DNA of 64,000 bases from Pisaster brevispinus (GCA_023634235.1 JAMKCF010000013.1:5431827-5495826); one strand, 5' to 3'; counted from the first letter of the stretch, positions 24,001 to 36,654 are shown. The notes: generated by a model not told the origin, from the letters alone. Made by a program: numbers and translations.

Positions 24001-25300
24001 CACACATCATTTTTTTCGAAAGGTACATTCAATCCCATCCTCTTGTTCTTAAGAAAGAACAGCAACAAGACAAAACGTAAAATCCTGCATCTACGAAAGT
24101 TCCACAGCTTTCTTGTGAGCAGCTTTCTTGTGAGCAGTAGCGTAACTAAGGGAGGGGAGTGTGTGTGTGGGGGGGGGGGGGCTAGCCTCCCAAATTGGTG
24201 TTCGGTGTGCCCCCACCCCTATTTGAAACGTAGACTTTTGAGATTGAAATTATACCAGAGTAATGTTACACTTTGTAAGATTTTGTGATAATTTTCGATG
24301 TTTTCAAATTAAGTTTTCACTTACACGCAGACAACGTATCTGTTTGGACACCCACGTCAGATTATCTTAAAAAAAACAGTGAATGGCATAACAAGAGCGC
24401 TGACAGGGGGCTTGTTTAAAAGAAATGCAAACGGAAACTACAGTTTTAAAAGACATGAAGTGCCACCTGTAGAATTGAGAAAAAAAGAAAGAAAGACAAA
24501 ATTGCAATTCTTTGTAGCATTCTAAAGTGTTACCATAGTTACGGAGTGTTTCGGAGCTGATGGTTATTACTTTTTATTTTGTTATGCAATGAGAATAATA
24601 CACAAAATATTCTCTGTAGATTCTGTGTATTTCATTTCAGCTGCAAACGACAAGCAACGGTAATTTTTTCCCCCCGACTTTGACAGCGCGGCGGTCCAGA
24701 CGGAAGTAAAGAGATTTGGCACCGAAATGAACTTTATAATTAGTCTGCTTTTTCCGATTAAAAGGATCATTTTCCCGCTCAAAGTTACCAGTCGTGTACC
24801 TTGGCTTAAATACAATTCTAGACCAGTGAACGGTCGGGTTCCATTGTTCAACGTCACAGCCGTAGTTTTTGCCGGTTGCTTGAAAAATATGGCTAGAAAA
24901 TTAGTACATTTTATAGTGTTTTTATTTTGCTTGGGCGAACATTACTGGTGCATGTTTTATTTCATTTGAAAGAGATGTAGATAAAAAAATATGGGGAGAG
25001 AAGAGTGCAAACTGTTCTAACTTTGCAAACACATTGAAGTTCATAAAAAGTCTTGTATTTTAGAATGGTCTATCGAAGACATACATTTTCTATTTTGGGC
25101 ATAGTGTACAATTTTGTTTTTCTCATAAGTCTTAAATGAACTTGTTCGTAATGTTTTCAGATTTGCTTGGGCAAACATTCCTGGTGACTCTGAGCCTCAA
25201 GTTTGGCAGAACGCCAATGATTTGCCATGAATTATTTGTAAATTAAATATCAAGTAATAAACCACAGGGGAAACTGACTGGGTAATGTTTTAAACATTTT
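21030..25300. other. Gene-poor stretch (putative fucosyltransferase intron 1)
   Basis: No convincing exons. It holds G-runs at 22608-22626 and 24171-24181, a GCTCCATGG inverted pair near 22360-22390, and a GTGCCCCC-type interspersed repeat at 24.1 kb. The remaining open frames look random. Confidence 0.45.
24110..24425. repeat. Interspersed repeat, GTGCCCCC/AAGAGCGC family, copy 1
   Basis: Shares blocks with 57.85-58.13 kb in the same order: a G/C-run, CCCCCATTTGAAA, ACTTTTGAGATT, GCAGACAA, CGTCA(G/A)ATTATCTTA, GGCATAA(C/A)AAGAGCGC and GGGGCTT. Confidence 0.6.
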
Positions 25301-25309
25301 GTATTTGCA

Positions 25310-25378
25310 CAAAAACAAATTGACTAGAGCGGGATTTGAACCAACGACCTCAGGGTTAACACGTCGGCAACTAAATCG
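25310..25378 (-). repeat. tRNA-like SINE head fragment
   Basis: GACTAGAGCGGGATTTGAACCAACGACCTC on the + strand is the complement of a tRNA-like T-arm, matching the heads at 20.2 kb. Confidence 0.45.
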
Positions 25379-25848
25379 AACCTAGCATTTTAGAAAAGTT
25401 AAATAGGGAACCAGTTGGGAAACCAAGTGCGCCCTCAGTGTTTAAGTGCCTGACCAAACTTTCTAATTTGCATATTATAATCAAAATAAAGTTGTTGTTT
25501 TTCACTGACCATGCGCTCAACGCAGCGTACGCATTTTTAGTAGCGTGGATGAACAAACTTCCTACTCCATCATGTTGGTTGTTGTCGGAATCTCCGGTGC
25601 TGTAACTATTTCTACGGGAGTGGAAGGCCCAAGAGCTGGCCATGTCGTTAGATTATTTTCATCTGGGAGGGATAATGTCATGGAGCCCCCAGTGAGTATT
25701 GTAAATATTAGGCTTTAATCAGCATATAGAATCATATTGTCATAAAAATATGGGTTTTTTTTCCTCCGAGATTATCCCTATGTTCGATAAAGCATTGAGA
25801 TTTGAGTATTCTTGGCTGTATCGACTGTATCATGTATGTGTAGTAATA

Positions 25849-26917
25849 CAGTCATTTGACCAGTTCGGGATCATTGACCAGTTCGGGATCACTTCAACTT
25901 TGCAACAACCCCATAAATTAAGTTACTTCTCACATTACCAATTTCTGTTGATATGATACATGTGAAGAATAACATGCAATAAACCAACAAACCCAAAATA
26001 AGGTTCCAAACTTCATCAACAAATAAATTATGGCCATTTTAATTTTTATTGAAGTTTGTCTGCAATTTGGATCATTATTTAAAAAAAAAATGTTGGTTGA
26101 AAAACGCTGTTAAAACTTCTCACCTTTAAAATTTGAACGCCAGGGCGAATAAAATTTATGTTAAATGCTTAGAATGTGTTAAAAATATTTCAGGTAAATA
26201 CTGAGCAGTTGTCTTGTTTTTTTGAGGAGACGAAATTACCGAAATCGTCTTTTGGAGGGCATCGTACCCTTGACCAGTTCGGGATCACTCACTACTCGGC
26301 ATCTCTCATTGCGTCAAATGGTGCCGCACTCAGTGAGGTAAAATCTTACTGCTGCAGTCGAAAGTTTATTTGTTGCTTTTAAGATACATTTCTTCAACAA
26401 ATTCTTGTAGGAATATTGTTTTTTTGTGAGAAAATGAAACTTGGAGGAGGAAATTGCGACTGTAAGAATAGATATTTGGGTCAATGTTGCTTTTAGGCGT
26501 GCTTCACCTTTTCATTTGCCTTTGCTGTTGTTTTGTGTTTTTGTTGCTGGATTTTTGCGCTGCTGTTGAATACACTTGCATGAAATTCTCTGGAGACAGG
26601 AAGTCCATGTCCATGCCAACACACTTGTGAAGTTTGTGTCCTTGAGAGACAGTTTTATGAATGGGAGTATTGGTTTGCAATAGAGGGCAAGCTACTGATT
26701 CAGAATAGAATCAACTGATCCTGAACTGGTCAAACAGATGACAATACTTTTCTCAAAGCCTCTTCAAAAGTACTAATCTTTTTTTGTCAGTGGATACTTG
26801 GTGAGTTTTATAACATGTTTAGGTAAACTGATAAACTTTTTTGTTTAAAATGTCAAAGAGATTGCAACCAAAAACAATGTGAATTCAAAAAGTGATCCCG
26901 AACTGGTCAAATGACTG
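25849..26917. mobile_element. Tc1/mariner-like non-autonomous element (about 1.07 kb)
   Basis: Inverted termini CAGTCATTTGACCAGTTCGG(GATCA) match over 25 bp and are flanked by TA on both sides. The motif TTGACCAGTTCGGGATCA occurs five times inside (three forward, two inverted). There is no transposase; the 68-codon internal frame is not recognisable. Confidence 0.75.
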
Positions 26918-26929
26918 TACTAGTACTTT

Positions 26930-29040
26930 GTACATGTAGGTAGTTAGTAATAGTATGCTAGTTCATACTACTCACTAGTCCTACTACTAGTACTAGCTAC
27001 TACTTTTACTAGTCAGTGTAGTACTAACTAGTGTAGGACTCCGAAGGGCCATGTCACTCGGGGCAGTTTACAGTCAGCCAGTTCCAGGCAATCTCCAAGA
27101 AGAAAACAAAAAACATGTTAATTTTCACATTAATTAATTGTCTTGACTCTTTGGGACACTAAGATATCATAGTTATTATTAGAAAACCGTCTGCTGTACA
27201 GTACCATTCAGTCTACCTAAACGTTTCTATTTACATGGGGTGCACTTGGTTGCCTCCAAGTTGCCTGTAAAAATTACCTGGAGTGACAAGACCTTCACTG
27301 CATGTAGGCCCCTGATAGTGATACTCTAGCTGTGCTGTCGGGTGTTGACAGTTGACCTTCACATTGATTGCTGTATTTTGTTATTTTATGCCACTATTGT
27401 CTACTTAAAACTTAGGTAGTACTTAGTACTAGTACAGTAGTAGTAGTAGTACTTTGTTTTTAGAATTAAAATCAAGGGCTGGAGATATGAAATTTAAAGC
27501 TTTGCATGGTGTAGATGGATAACTAATGATAGTGAGATGCGTGTGAACACACCAGCTCTTCCCAGAGCCACCACTTCTTTCAAAAGAGTTCTATCCCATC
27601 ACCCATGGTTGTACACGCAAGTCTCTCACTATTATTAGCTATGGCTAGAGGTGTTTTAGAAGACTTCATAATATATAGATATTTCGAATGCTCGTCTGCT
27701 TAGTTTAATGACACTGTTTTAACGATTTTCCTCTTATGTGGTCAGATGGCCAAAATGCTAAAACACCAGTCAAACTTCTCTCCAAGTGGTTCCAGCTGAC
27801 TAGTTCAGCGTTGTGTGTTTTAATGTTAAAGGTGTGTTTTTATGTAAAAGGCCAAAGAAATTTCCCATACAGGGACAATAAAGTTTTATTGTATTGTATT
27901 GTATTGTATTGAAAAGCGAGCCTATTCAATATGAAATATGGAGTAGTCAATAAACTGGGTGACTAGACAAACGGTCAGCTAACTGGTCCCTCTGGCTAGG
28001 CTAGTCTGGTCAACGAAAATATAAAGAACGAACACTGTTTTAAGAAAGGGCAGAGGACCATCCTCTTTTCATCCCCCACCTTAATCAGCGTCATGGGACT
28101 GGATCATTACACTAAAGAAAATCAATTTTTACTCCATCAAATTTTGTCACAAAGCAACTTAGCAACTCCAAAAATATTTGAAATGTTAGGCCGCCATTAA
28201 AATAATAGTGAGTGGCTATATTGCGAACACCGGCTAAATCTTGTTGTGACCCTCATGTCTTTCCATGTGAGATACGTTAGGCTTTTTTAATTCCTTTGTA
28301 ATTCATAAGTCACTTTGACATCTTTCTTTATTTTAGGGTAAGGACGTCAATCATTAATGTAACTGGTAACTGGCAAATTCTTTGTTTAAAACTCTCTCAC
28401 ATGACAAATTTTCTCAGTTGTGCTCACTAATGTGGAAATTCCCAGATCTTCAACTTTGAAAGACATTGAGAGAAACCTGCAAGAGGTACCCTTGCAGTTT
28501 TCTTCAGATCAGCAGCTAAACTAGGGTCAAAATGTAGGGGTGGCCCAAGGGGTGCACCATATCTTCTTGGGGACAACTCTGGTTAATTTAAACTATATGC
28601 CCCTATTTCAGCCATTTTGGGGCATTTGTGCTTCATCCAGTAAACATTTCAGAATGGGTAATGGATTGAGTTTTTACATACAAAAGAACTTGACCACCTA
28701 ATGCTTCTACTTCTAAAAAGACTTCAAATACTTAGTTTTGTTTTCATGCCAGCCTTGTGAATAAAGGATAACTTGTGTCAAACAAAAGTTTTTAAAAAAA
28801 TGTGTGAAAATCAAATCTTTACTTTTTTTTTCATAAAGCAATGGGTGTTCAGATGAGATATACACCAGGCCTGGAACAGAGGGACCACAGTGGCCATGTT
28901 GCCCCTGATCTTGGCCTTGGTGCCCCTTTTCAAAACTTTCCTATAAATTTTAAAGATTTTCCAGCAGAAGTGCTCTTTGCAAAATGAAAATGGCCTTACC
29001 CTGAACTGTCCAAACAACAAATAGGAATCAATGTAGACAC
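26930..29040. other. Non-coding stretch with short repeats
   Basis: Contains CTAGTA/TACTAG runs (26920-27030), an AGGGCC MITE, a TATTG pentanucleotide run (27885-27911) and GACTAG/GGTCAGC pieces of the 54-kb TIR element family. No exon is supported. Confidence 0.45.
27045..27296. mobile_element. MITE, AGGGCCxTGTCAC family, copy 2
   Basis: Same ends and inner GGTTGCCTCCAAGTTGCC motif as the element at 14.6 kb, with a different centre. Confidence 0.6.
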
Positions 29041-29050
29041 AACGAGGACA

Positions 29051-29395
29051 ACCTTTCTGTCTTGACTCGCAATTTTTTGAAAAGTGGGAGAAAGTTTTTA
29101 TCCTCTTTTAACTGTCACCCGAGTCACAAAAAAGAGGTTTTTTTTTCATTTTAAGATCTTAAACCTTTCTGTCTTGACTCGCAATTTTTTGAAAAGTGGG
29201 AGAAAGTTTTTTATCCTGTTTTAACTGTCACCCGAGTCACAAAAAAAAGAGGTGTTTTTTTTATTTTAAGATCTTAAACTTTTCTGTCTTGACTCGCAAT
29301 TTTTTGAAAAGTGGGATATAGTTTTTATTCTCTTTTAACTGTCACGCGAGTCACAAAAAAGTGAGTTTTTTTTTTTCATTTTAAGATCTTAAACT
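29051..29395. repeat. Three tandem units of about 114 bp
   Basis: Each unit begins CTTTCTGTCTTGACTCGCAA and includes CTGTCACCCGAGTCACAAAA and TTTTAAGATCTTAAA. Units differ mainly in T-run length. Confidence 0.8.
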
Positions 29396-29517
29396 TTTTT
29401 TTTTGATTCTCATGCTATTGGTATTTTCTAAAGGTCCTTCAAGACTAACAAAAAACCTTTCTCACCTAGCCCTTCTTAATTTTTTAATAAAAAAACTCCT
29501 TCAAGTTTGTCACTTTT

Positions 29518-29655
29518 ACTCGTGCTATAGTTAAAACTACGTCTCCCTAGGAGGGGTGATCCCGGTGCATTCTATTTTCCCTCGTCCTCGCCTCGGGCAA
29601 ATGGAACGCGCCGAGGATCACCTCAGGAGTTGTAGTTTTAACCATAGCACTCGAA
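29518..29655. mobile_element. Foldback MITE (GTGCTATAGTTAAAACTAC)
   Basis: Inverted ends ACTCGTGCTATAGTTAAAACTAC and GTAGTTTTAACCATAGCACTCG enclose further pairing segments GTGATCC/GGATCAC. Confidence 0.65.
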
Positions 29656-30268
29656 GCAGCTATTATTTGAATACTAGGCTAGTGTTAAGGGTGAGCCCTG
29701 CTTTTATACTAGCCTCTTTTTGTATATTTAAAAACCCCACTCAAGTTTGCCACGGGGAATCCTGCCAGATACCGCATACCAGGCCCTATTGCCATGCACT
29801 GTTGTATGTGGTCAGAAACAGCACAGAATTTGGCATTCTTGGATGCCACTTCCTACAATAATTGTGAAAAAAAAACGGTATGGGAATGAAAATGCTCATG
29901 TCTACATGACTGATTTCACATTGCATTTTCTTAACAAGCCCCCTTTTCAGTGCTCTTTTAAATTTACAATTTTTTTATGAGATAATCTGATGTGGAGGAG
30001 ATAAAAATTACATTAGTTTCAAATACAATGAATTTACAACATAAAACTTGTAAAATGTAACAGTTTCATTCTAGTAAATTTTAATCTCAAAAGTCCAGAT
30101 TTCAAAGGAGGGGGGGGGGGGTCACCGGGGCACTGGGGGCACCCGGGGGGGGGGGGGGGGGGGTCATATGCGGAATTATAGGTAAACACTTAACATTACC
30201 TGTTTCAGTCTTTTTTGTTTTTGATATGGGATTTTTCATTTACTACTTTTGTCATTTGTATCTTTCAG

Positions 30269-31585
30269 CTTGCCCGGAACAAGCAGGCAGTCATTCTGGG
30301 CTGCTTCACTGGATTCATCATGTGGGCGTTACTAGGACTTCATGGTGCTCAAAATGTCGACACTGAATCTTGGGGTGTGGGACGTCAGGACTCCATGAAC
30401 ACGAGAAAGCTGCAGCTCAACAGGAGAGTCATGTCAGGGGAATCTCGGCCAAGGGATCAGAATAATCGGGGGTGCGTGAAGAAGATCATGATATTTGGGG
30501 ATATGTCTGAGATGAAGCGGTGGCCAGAGCTGCGAGCTATGGAGGGCATCCTTCTCCAGGACGGAGGGCTGTGGCAGGGAGCAGTCCACTGTCCGGCGCA
30601 GGGGTGCAACATCTCGCTCACTCTCAGCAGCGACGTGTCAATGATGGCGGGAATGGATGCTGTCATCATGGGCATGCTCCCGAAGGGCTTCCGAACGCAT
30701 CTCCCAGCTCTGCTCCGCACCAGCCCGGCGGAGGGTCAGACCTGGATCTACTTCAGCACAGAGACACCGTTCAGGGTTACGGTCTGGTCCAAGACTCTGA
30801 CTCTTCGACAGTTACAGTACCACAAGATGATGACTTACAGGCGGGATGCCGATATCTATCTCCCGTTTGGACATTACAGAAATTACTTGCCAGGGGAGAA
30901 TAGAGTCATGAGAAAGGCCCATGCTTATATGGCCAGCAAGACAGACCTGATTGTGTGGATTTCCAGTAATTGTGGCGAAGTGACCTGGCCGCAGATACCC
31001 TTCATGGAGAGACTCCAGGAGTTACTCCCGGTCAAAGCCTACGGGCAGTGCGGTAACCTCACTTGCCTGCCTCTGCGATCCGAACGATGCAACCTCGTCA
31101 TGAGAAAGTTCAAGTTCTACCTCGTGCTGGCGAACAGCGAATGTCGCGACTACATCACGGAGAAGTTCTGGGCCGACTCCCTCGGCTACAACATCGTGCC
31201 TGTCGTCTACGGGGCACCCCGGGAGGACTTTGAGGCAATTGCTCCCCCAGACTCCTTTATACATGTCAGTGACTTTCCATCATTAGAGGCTCTAGCTGAG
31301 TACATCAGATTCCTCGATCAGGATGACTCGCTTTATAGTGCTTACTTTGACTGGAAGAAGCACGGGCTCATCCAGCAATCGTTTCCAATCATGAAAGACA
31401 CCATTTGCAGAGTGGTGCCCCACATATATAATGGAACTCGGCAGACAGTCCACACCATTCGAGAGTCGACGTGGTACAATGGTTGCAGGAAACCGATCTT
31501 ATCAACTTTCGGGTTTGCCAAAGAATCACAGTACGCTCAGTACAGCGTGTGGGCTCCCTGGAAATTAGAGAGCAGGTTAACGTGA
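30269..31585 (+). CDS. Alpha-1,3-fucosyltransferase, GT10 family (main C-terminal exon, 438 codons)
   Basis: The exon opens after a strong acceptor (TATCTTTCAG) in phase 0 and runs to TGA. It starts with a short basic stretch and a hydrophobic membrane anchor (AVILGCFTGFIMWALLG), giving type II Golgi topology, then a stem and a catalytic domain. The GT10 hallmark is clear: KFKFYLVLANSECRDYITEK, then GYNIVPVVYG. Just upstream is WISSNCGEVTWPQIPFMERL with KAYGQCG, matching the family's conserved Asn-rich and YGxCG segments. N-glycosylation sequons occur at NIS, NLT and NGT. Such enzymes transfer fucose from GDP-fucose to GlcNAc of N- or O-glycans. The initiator Met is outside this exon or at an earlier alternative site. 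The in-frame frame extends back to 30215, but that part is the acceptor's pyrimidine tract. Confidence 0.9.
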   Translation, partial: LARNKQAVILGCFTGFIMWALLGLHGAQNVDTESWGVGRQDSMNTRKLQLNRRVMSGESRPRDQNNRGCVKKIMIFGDMSEMKRWPELRAMEGILLQDGGLWQGAVHCPAQGCNISLTLSSDVSMMAGMDAVIMGMLPKGFRTHLPALLRTSPAEGQTWIYFSTETPFRVTVWSKTLTLRQLQYHKMMTYRRDADIYLPFGHYRNYLPGENRVMRKAHAYMASKTDLIVWISSNCGEVTWPQIPFMERLQELLPVKAYGQCGNLTCLPLRSERCNLVMRKFKFYLVLANSECRDYITEKFWADSLGYNIVPVVYGAPREDFEAIAPPDSFIHVSDFPSLEALAEYIRFLDQDDSLYSAYFDWKKHGLIQQSFPIMKDTICRVVPHIYNGTRQTVHTIRESTWYNGCRKPILSTFGFAKESQYAQYSVWAPWKLESRLT

Positions 31586-31635
31586 ACAAAGCCTTCTTTG
31601 TAGCCATGCAGACGATGGGATTGACTGCTGTGAAA

Positions 31636-31641
31636 AATAAA
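31636..31641 (+). terminator. Polyadenylation signal of the fucosyltransferase gene
   Basis: AATAAA lies about 50 nt after the fucosyltransferase stop codon. The usual downstream GT-rich element is not obvious. Confidence 0.45.
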
Positions 31642-31800
31642 GAACATGCCACGAAAACCCCAAGGAACAAGAGTGGATGTTTAATTGAGGCCCCATGCGA
31701 CCGACACCAAACCAAAGTCGATTGCAAGGCGTGAAATCAACTGAAAACCATTCTCCCATGATCATAATAATAGTAATAATAATAATAATAATTTGGGAGG

Positions 31801-32090
31801 CTAATCATCCTTACTTGCAGCAGAGAAGCTGAATTACGAAGGACGCGACTACAACCCAGGCATGCAGCCAGCAACATTGACCCATATATAAACATGGAAC
31901 ACATCAGCCTGAGATCGAAAGTGTTTGATTTTTCTGGAGGGAGAAAAACCAGAGGACCCGGAGAAAAACCCTTTGTGGCACAAGAGAGAACCAACGCTCA
32001 ACTCAAGCCGGGAATCGAACCAGGGCCACATTTGCGAACACTGTGTGCACAAGTCATTCCATTTTTCAAGCATAAACAGTTTTTGAGTGA
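31801..32090 (-). repeat. Interspersed repeat with tRNA-like B box
   Basis: Contains GGACCCGGAGAAAAACCC and GGGAATCGAACCAGGG (complement CCCTGGTTCGATTCCC, a good B box). Located just downstream of the fucosyltransferase and of an AAT microsatellite (31766-31791). Confidence 0.45.
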
Positions 32091-32269
32091 CAAGCTGCTG
32101 TCCTCAATGGCTTCCCGATTGGAGTCCTGATAACCTAATATGGGAGAAGATTTTCCCTGACAGAAGGGGTCCATCTTGCTCCTCCAGATGGCCAAGGAGG
32201 TGCCATGAAGCTAGATAAAGTTGCCTTTACATGTGATGTCTGGATATTTTATTACTATTTTATTTGTAC

Positions 32270-34120
32270 ACAATTGTTGTATGTACTTTTTACATAAGGT
32301 CATGCCCTTCCACATGCTCAATAATATTAATAATAGTAGGTATTTATTTAGGGTTATTTAATCTGATTGTAACTAAGTGCCTCACACTATTCAGTATTCA
32401 TTGGGCTATAAGTGTCTTAGCTCCTTTGGAGTATGCAGCACCGACACCACCAATCTCAACCCCTCGCAGGTATTTATTTACTTCTGGGTGATGATGTGAA
32501 GCAATTTTAGTTAAAAGTCTCGTTGTCTTCAACGGTCATGTAAATTACTGGGATTGAAAACCCACTGCCATCAGAATTTTAGTCCAATGTACGACCTGCC
32601 AAAAACACACGTTTTAATGGGAGTTTTCCACAGCCCCACATTGTACAGTTATACAGTATGGTAACGTAGCACACAAATCTGTCGTTTACAATGCATCTTG
32701 CACTTCTTGCAAAAGGTTTCTCTAGGTAAAGTATAAAGCCCCCCCTCAAAAAACGGTTCCTCCCCCTCCCACCCCTCATGTGTGCCAATCTGGTTAATTT
32801 TACACGCAGCTAATTATGTGTGTATTAATGATCTTAATTAGGAGATTTGTTTTCTTAGGACTGTTCTGAAATGCGCATGGTAGTAATGATAAAAGAAATT
32901 GAAGTCTGCCAGTTTAATTTATGTTGTTAATTATACATTATTTAAGATATCCAAAAATTGCTGATTCTTCTATTAATGCTTCTAGAAGGTAGCACTCATG
33001 AAAATTGTTCATGACCAAAAAATGTATTTTTGTATAAACAAATTCAGCATAAATTGTAGTGTCTATCACAAAATCACTACAGCATTTTATGTTAATTGTG
33101 ACAATCAATATTTAATTATTTTCTTTTAAAGAGAGACTGTCATAGCAGGCCTGTGGCTGTACATGGAATTATGAACTCGCGTCACAATACAATAATCATG
33201 ATCATGACGGCACTCTTTGTGACATAACGGGCTTGCAGTTACTGGGTAGAATTCCATGTACAGGCTTCTACAATCACGACGACAGTCCCCCTTTAAGTAA
33301 GTTTGCTTTAAAAAATATTATTCACTAAACTGGGCGTCCAAACTGTACACAGCTCAATAACTAATTTGACCTGTGATTTGTCAGGGTTTTTCACTGCACC
33401 TTCAGATTTTCTTGAAAGAGGCAAACTTGCCATCAAAGAGATGAAAAGAATTGTCATGACCAGATCTTCAGATATCTGTTTGAAATGATGTTTAAGGGTC
33501 TGTAAAACTCTAACGTGCAGCAGTCTGTGCACTTTTATGGAGCTTTATGTCCACACCAAGAGATAAATCGTGTCTTGTGTAATGTAGTAAGGAGAGATTG
33601 AGCAGCTGTGTATTGTACACCCTGATGAATCCCTCAAGTTTTTGATGAGCATGGACCAAAATGGTGGACCATGATGACCAAATTCATGTGATCAATACAT
33701 GGTGCATGAAGTAAACATTCTTAACATATGGTGTGTCATGGCCGAGCAGTCAGAACCATAAAAACACTCCATGATTATTCTCATTTAACATGGTGTTTAA
33801 ATAACATGCTTCATTCACCCAAATTGCCTGACGTCATCTCACGGCAAATCTCGCTTGAGCTTTTTTGCGAGTCAAATTTCCTGTGAAACTGCAGTGCGCA
33901 TTTGCAGTTTTACACACGCATCATATCTTTACATATGCAGTTTCACTCCCCGAATGGCAGACCACCGGCAGACAGCAGCCGCGTACTGTGAAGTCAGTGT
34001 AAAGGGTCAATAATAAAAAACACAATTTGCAGTTCAATCTCTTCCATGTGTTCAATATGATACATTTAGCAGCTCTGTATCCTGAAAACACCAACCAACC
34101 TTCATGGTTGGAAGATGCAT
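32270..34120. other. Intergenic DNA downstream of the fucosyltransferase
   Basis: AT-rich. It has a GGTATTTATTTA direct repeat (32338 and 32469) and a truncated tRNA-like SINE head near 33735. No gene seen. Confidence 0.45.
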
Positions 34121-34129
34121 TGTTGGTTT

Positions 34130-34482
34130 GACTGTCATGGCCGAGTGGATAAGTAAATCGGACTCAAGCTCTGGTGTTTGGATTTGGGTCCCGGTCGTTA
34201 CACTTGTGTCCTTGAGCAAGACACTTAACCATTATTGCTGTGTCCTTCGGATGGGACGTAAAGCCGTAGGTCCTGTGTGTTGTGTAGTGCATGTAAAAGA
34301 ACCCAGTGCACATATTGTAAAGAGAAGGGGTTCGCCCCGGTGTTCCTGGTTTGATTGGCTGCCACAGCACCTTTTAAACCACTATATGGTGCTACTGTAT
34401 GTAAAGGCAAAAGGTCTCATACTTCAAAAATACTACTCATACTACCTAGCAGGTAAAAAACTGAATGTTAAGATGCCATAAG
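34130..34482 (+). mobile_element. tRNA-derived SINE with conserved central domain, copy 1
   Basis: Head GTCATGGCCGAGTGGATAAG is a tRNA-like A box. Next come a B-box-like GATTTGGGTCCC and the body CTTGAGCAAGACACTTAACC, TCCTTCGGATGGGACGTAAA, AAAGAACCCAGTGCAC and GGGGTTCGCCCCGGTGTTCC. The body resembles widely conserved metazoan SINE central domains (inference). Confidence 0.7.
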
Positions 34483-34489
34483 CATCACC

Positions 34490-36500
34490 AAGTGACGGAT
34501 TTGAGCACTAAATAAGAAGTCACTATTATCAAAGTACTGAATCCATAAAGTTAGTTCATGTGTGATGAATTTGTGATGGATTTTGGGGTACTAATGATTA
34601 CAAGGCAGCTGTCATTTGCAACTTTACTGATACTTTTCAGGCCGCAGAACAAGTTTTCGTGGGATACATGAATATTTAGATATAACTATGCTTATTTTAA
34701 AATAATATTTATTTCCATCAACTCACTTTATGCAATACTTTTGCAATTATTAATGTGTTCATGAATTAGGTAACTATTATGAGTAGATGGTCTTACTTTC
34801 ACTACCCAATAAATGAGTAGGAAAAAAAGGACTTAAGTTAAATCAAAGCAATAGTACACAGTGGTTTTAGGAAGAGTAGGGTTCATTTAGTTTCAATGTA
34901 TGTATTTTTCATAGTAAGAAAATGCAGTGGTTTTCGAAGGAGCATGTATTTAGAATCAAGGCAAATGTACAGCAAGAAAAGTGCATTTTATTTTTTTAAG
35001 GAACAAATGTAGAATCAAGGCAAACGTATTTTCCCTAGCAGTATTACGTAGCAGTTTTTAGGAGGGTTGGGTACAATTCAAGGTATTTTTCACAGTAAGA
35101 AAACGCAGTGATGTTTTAAGGAACTTGTACAGAATCAAAGTACAGCAAGAAAAACACAGTTTTTTTTTTTAAAGGAACATGTACCTGTACATGTAGAATC
35201 GAGGCCAACGCATTTTCCATAGCAGTGTTAGCAAGTGTATTTTAAAAAGTTGGGTACAATTCAAGGTATGTGTTGTTTTCACAGTAAGAAAGCACAGTGG
35301 GTTTTGTGAAGAAACATGCACAAGGATGGTATTTCTCGCCACAGTGTTGCACAGTGGGTTTTTGAAGAGATACCCCAAGGCCTACATGTACATTCTGAAG
35401 TCCTGAATCTCATTTCTGCTTTGTTTTTCTAACTGTGGTTTTTTTTCCAGAGTACATACATTTTGTTTGTAGATTCGACCAATGCTCAAGTTGTAGAATG
35501 ATGTACATGTGTAACACAGTTGCAGTTGCACATAAATCTGAACGTTTACATGGAGTGTACTTAAATATTAATCTGGTGAAATTGACTGAAGACATTTTGC
35601 TTTGGTTTTCCACCTTGCACCTTCATACATGTACCATGTAAGTCAGGGCTCGAATTTGGGGAAAAAATCTACAAGACTGCAGGGCTTGTAGCTCAAAACT
35701 TTTACTGAACCAGAAAATTTGTTACAAGACCGGAATCAAAATGAGAAGAACACTATCTACACAGTTTCACATTTGAGCTGTTTTTGTACCAAGCACTAAG
35801 AGAAGATTTATCAAGTTTTTCTTGTGTGTAGTACTTCAATACTCAATTGATCAGTTTAATTTAAAATTACAGTGACGTGTTATTATTCAAAAACACAAGA
35901 CCTCCGGACTTGTACGGTCATAAGTTTACTGGCCCGACACTAAAATCACTGGCCTCGGGCCTGTGGTCCAGTGTCAAATTCGAGCCCTGTAAGTTTACTT
36001 GTAAATCTGTGTACAGTGGTGTTTTCAACCTTACTGATCATGTCATGCAGAGGTAAGGAGGTAAATAATTTTAGAAGTGTAACGAGGTATTTTAAACTAG
36101 ACCTTTATCATGGTGTACCCCTATTGCTTCACTCTTTCAAGTCAAACCAAACTGAGGCTGAATGCCGATGTAGTATGGTCCCTTGTAAGTATAAGGAGAC
36201 TCGGCATTCTTGTTAGCTGTTTGCACACGGGGATTAGGACCAAAATGGTTCAGAGCATGATGACCAAATACATGCGATGCATAGTACAGGCATGCAACTG
36301 CCCGATGAAAAAAAAAGAGGAAATTTTCAAAGGCACAACGCAAGCGCGGAGCGAGGCAGCCAAAACGCCAAGGGACATGAGATCCACAATGGTACCCTAG
36401 AAAATGTTGAGGTTTATTATGCTCTTAGGTGCATTCTTAGCATGTACTAGGCTTATTTCACATTATTGTGGTTGTACATTGTTGTTGCCAAGCATATAAG
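34490..36500. other. Intergenic DNA with repeated AGAATCAAGGCAAA-type phrases
   Basis: Between 34.9 and 35.35 kb a loose tandem phrase recurs about four to five times (GTAGAATCAAGGCAAA...CAGTAAGAAAA...CAGTGGTTTT, about 110-120 bp). No coding signal. It ends in a T-run at 36527-36563. Confidence 0.45.
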
Positions 36501-36654
36501 GCTTTTTAAAAAAAAATCGCAAAGTTTTTTTTTTTTTTTTTTTTTTTTTCGATTTTTTTTTTTTAGCACTGATCATTTTTAAAAAACGCGGAAATCTGCG
36601 GAAACGCGGAAGAGTTGCATGCCTGATAGTACATGTAGTAAATATTCTTTAAAT

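Noticed and set aside
25371..25643. 90-codon minus-strand frame starting MASSWAFHSRRNSYS
   Set aside because: The first half looks protein-like, but there are no clear splice borders, recognised domains or neighbouring exons.
26176..26382. 68-codon frame with a donor-like GAG|GTAAAA
   Set aside because: It lies inside the Tc1-like element and includes its repeated motif. It is not recognisable as protein.
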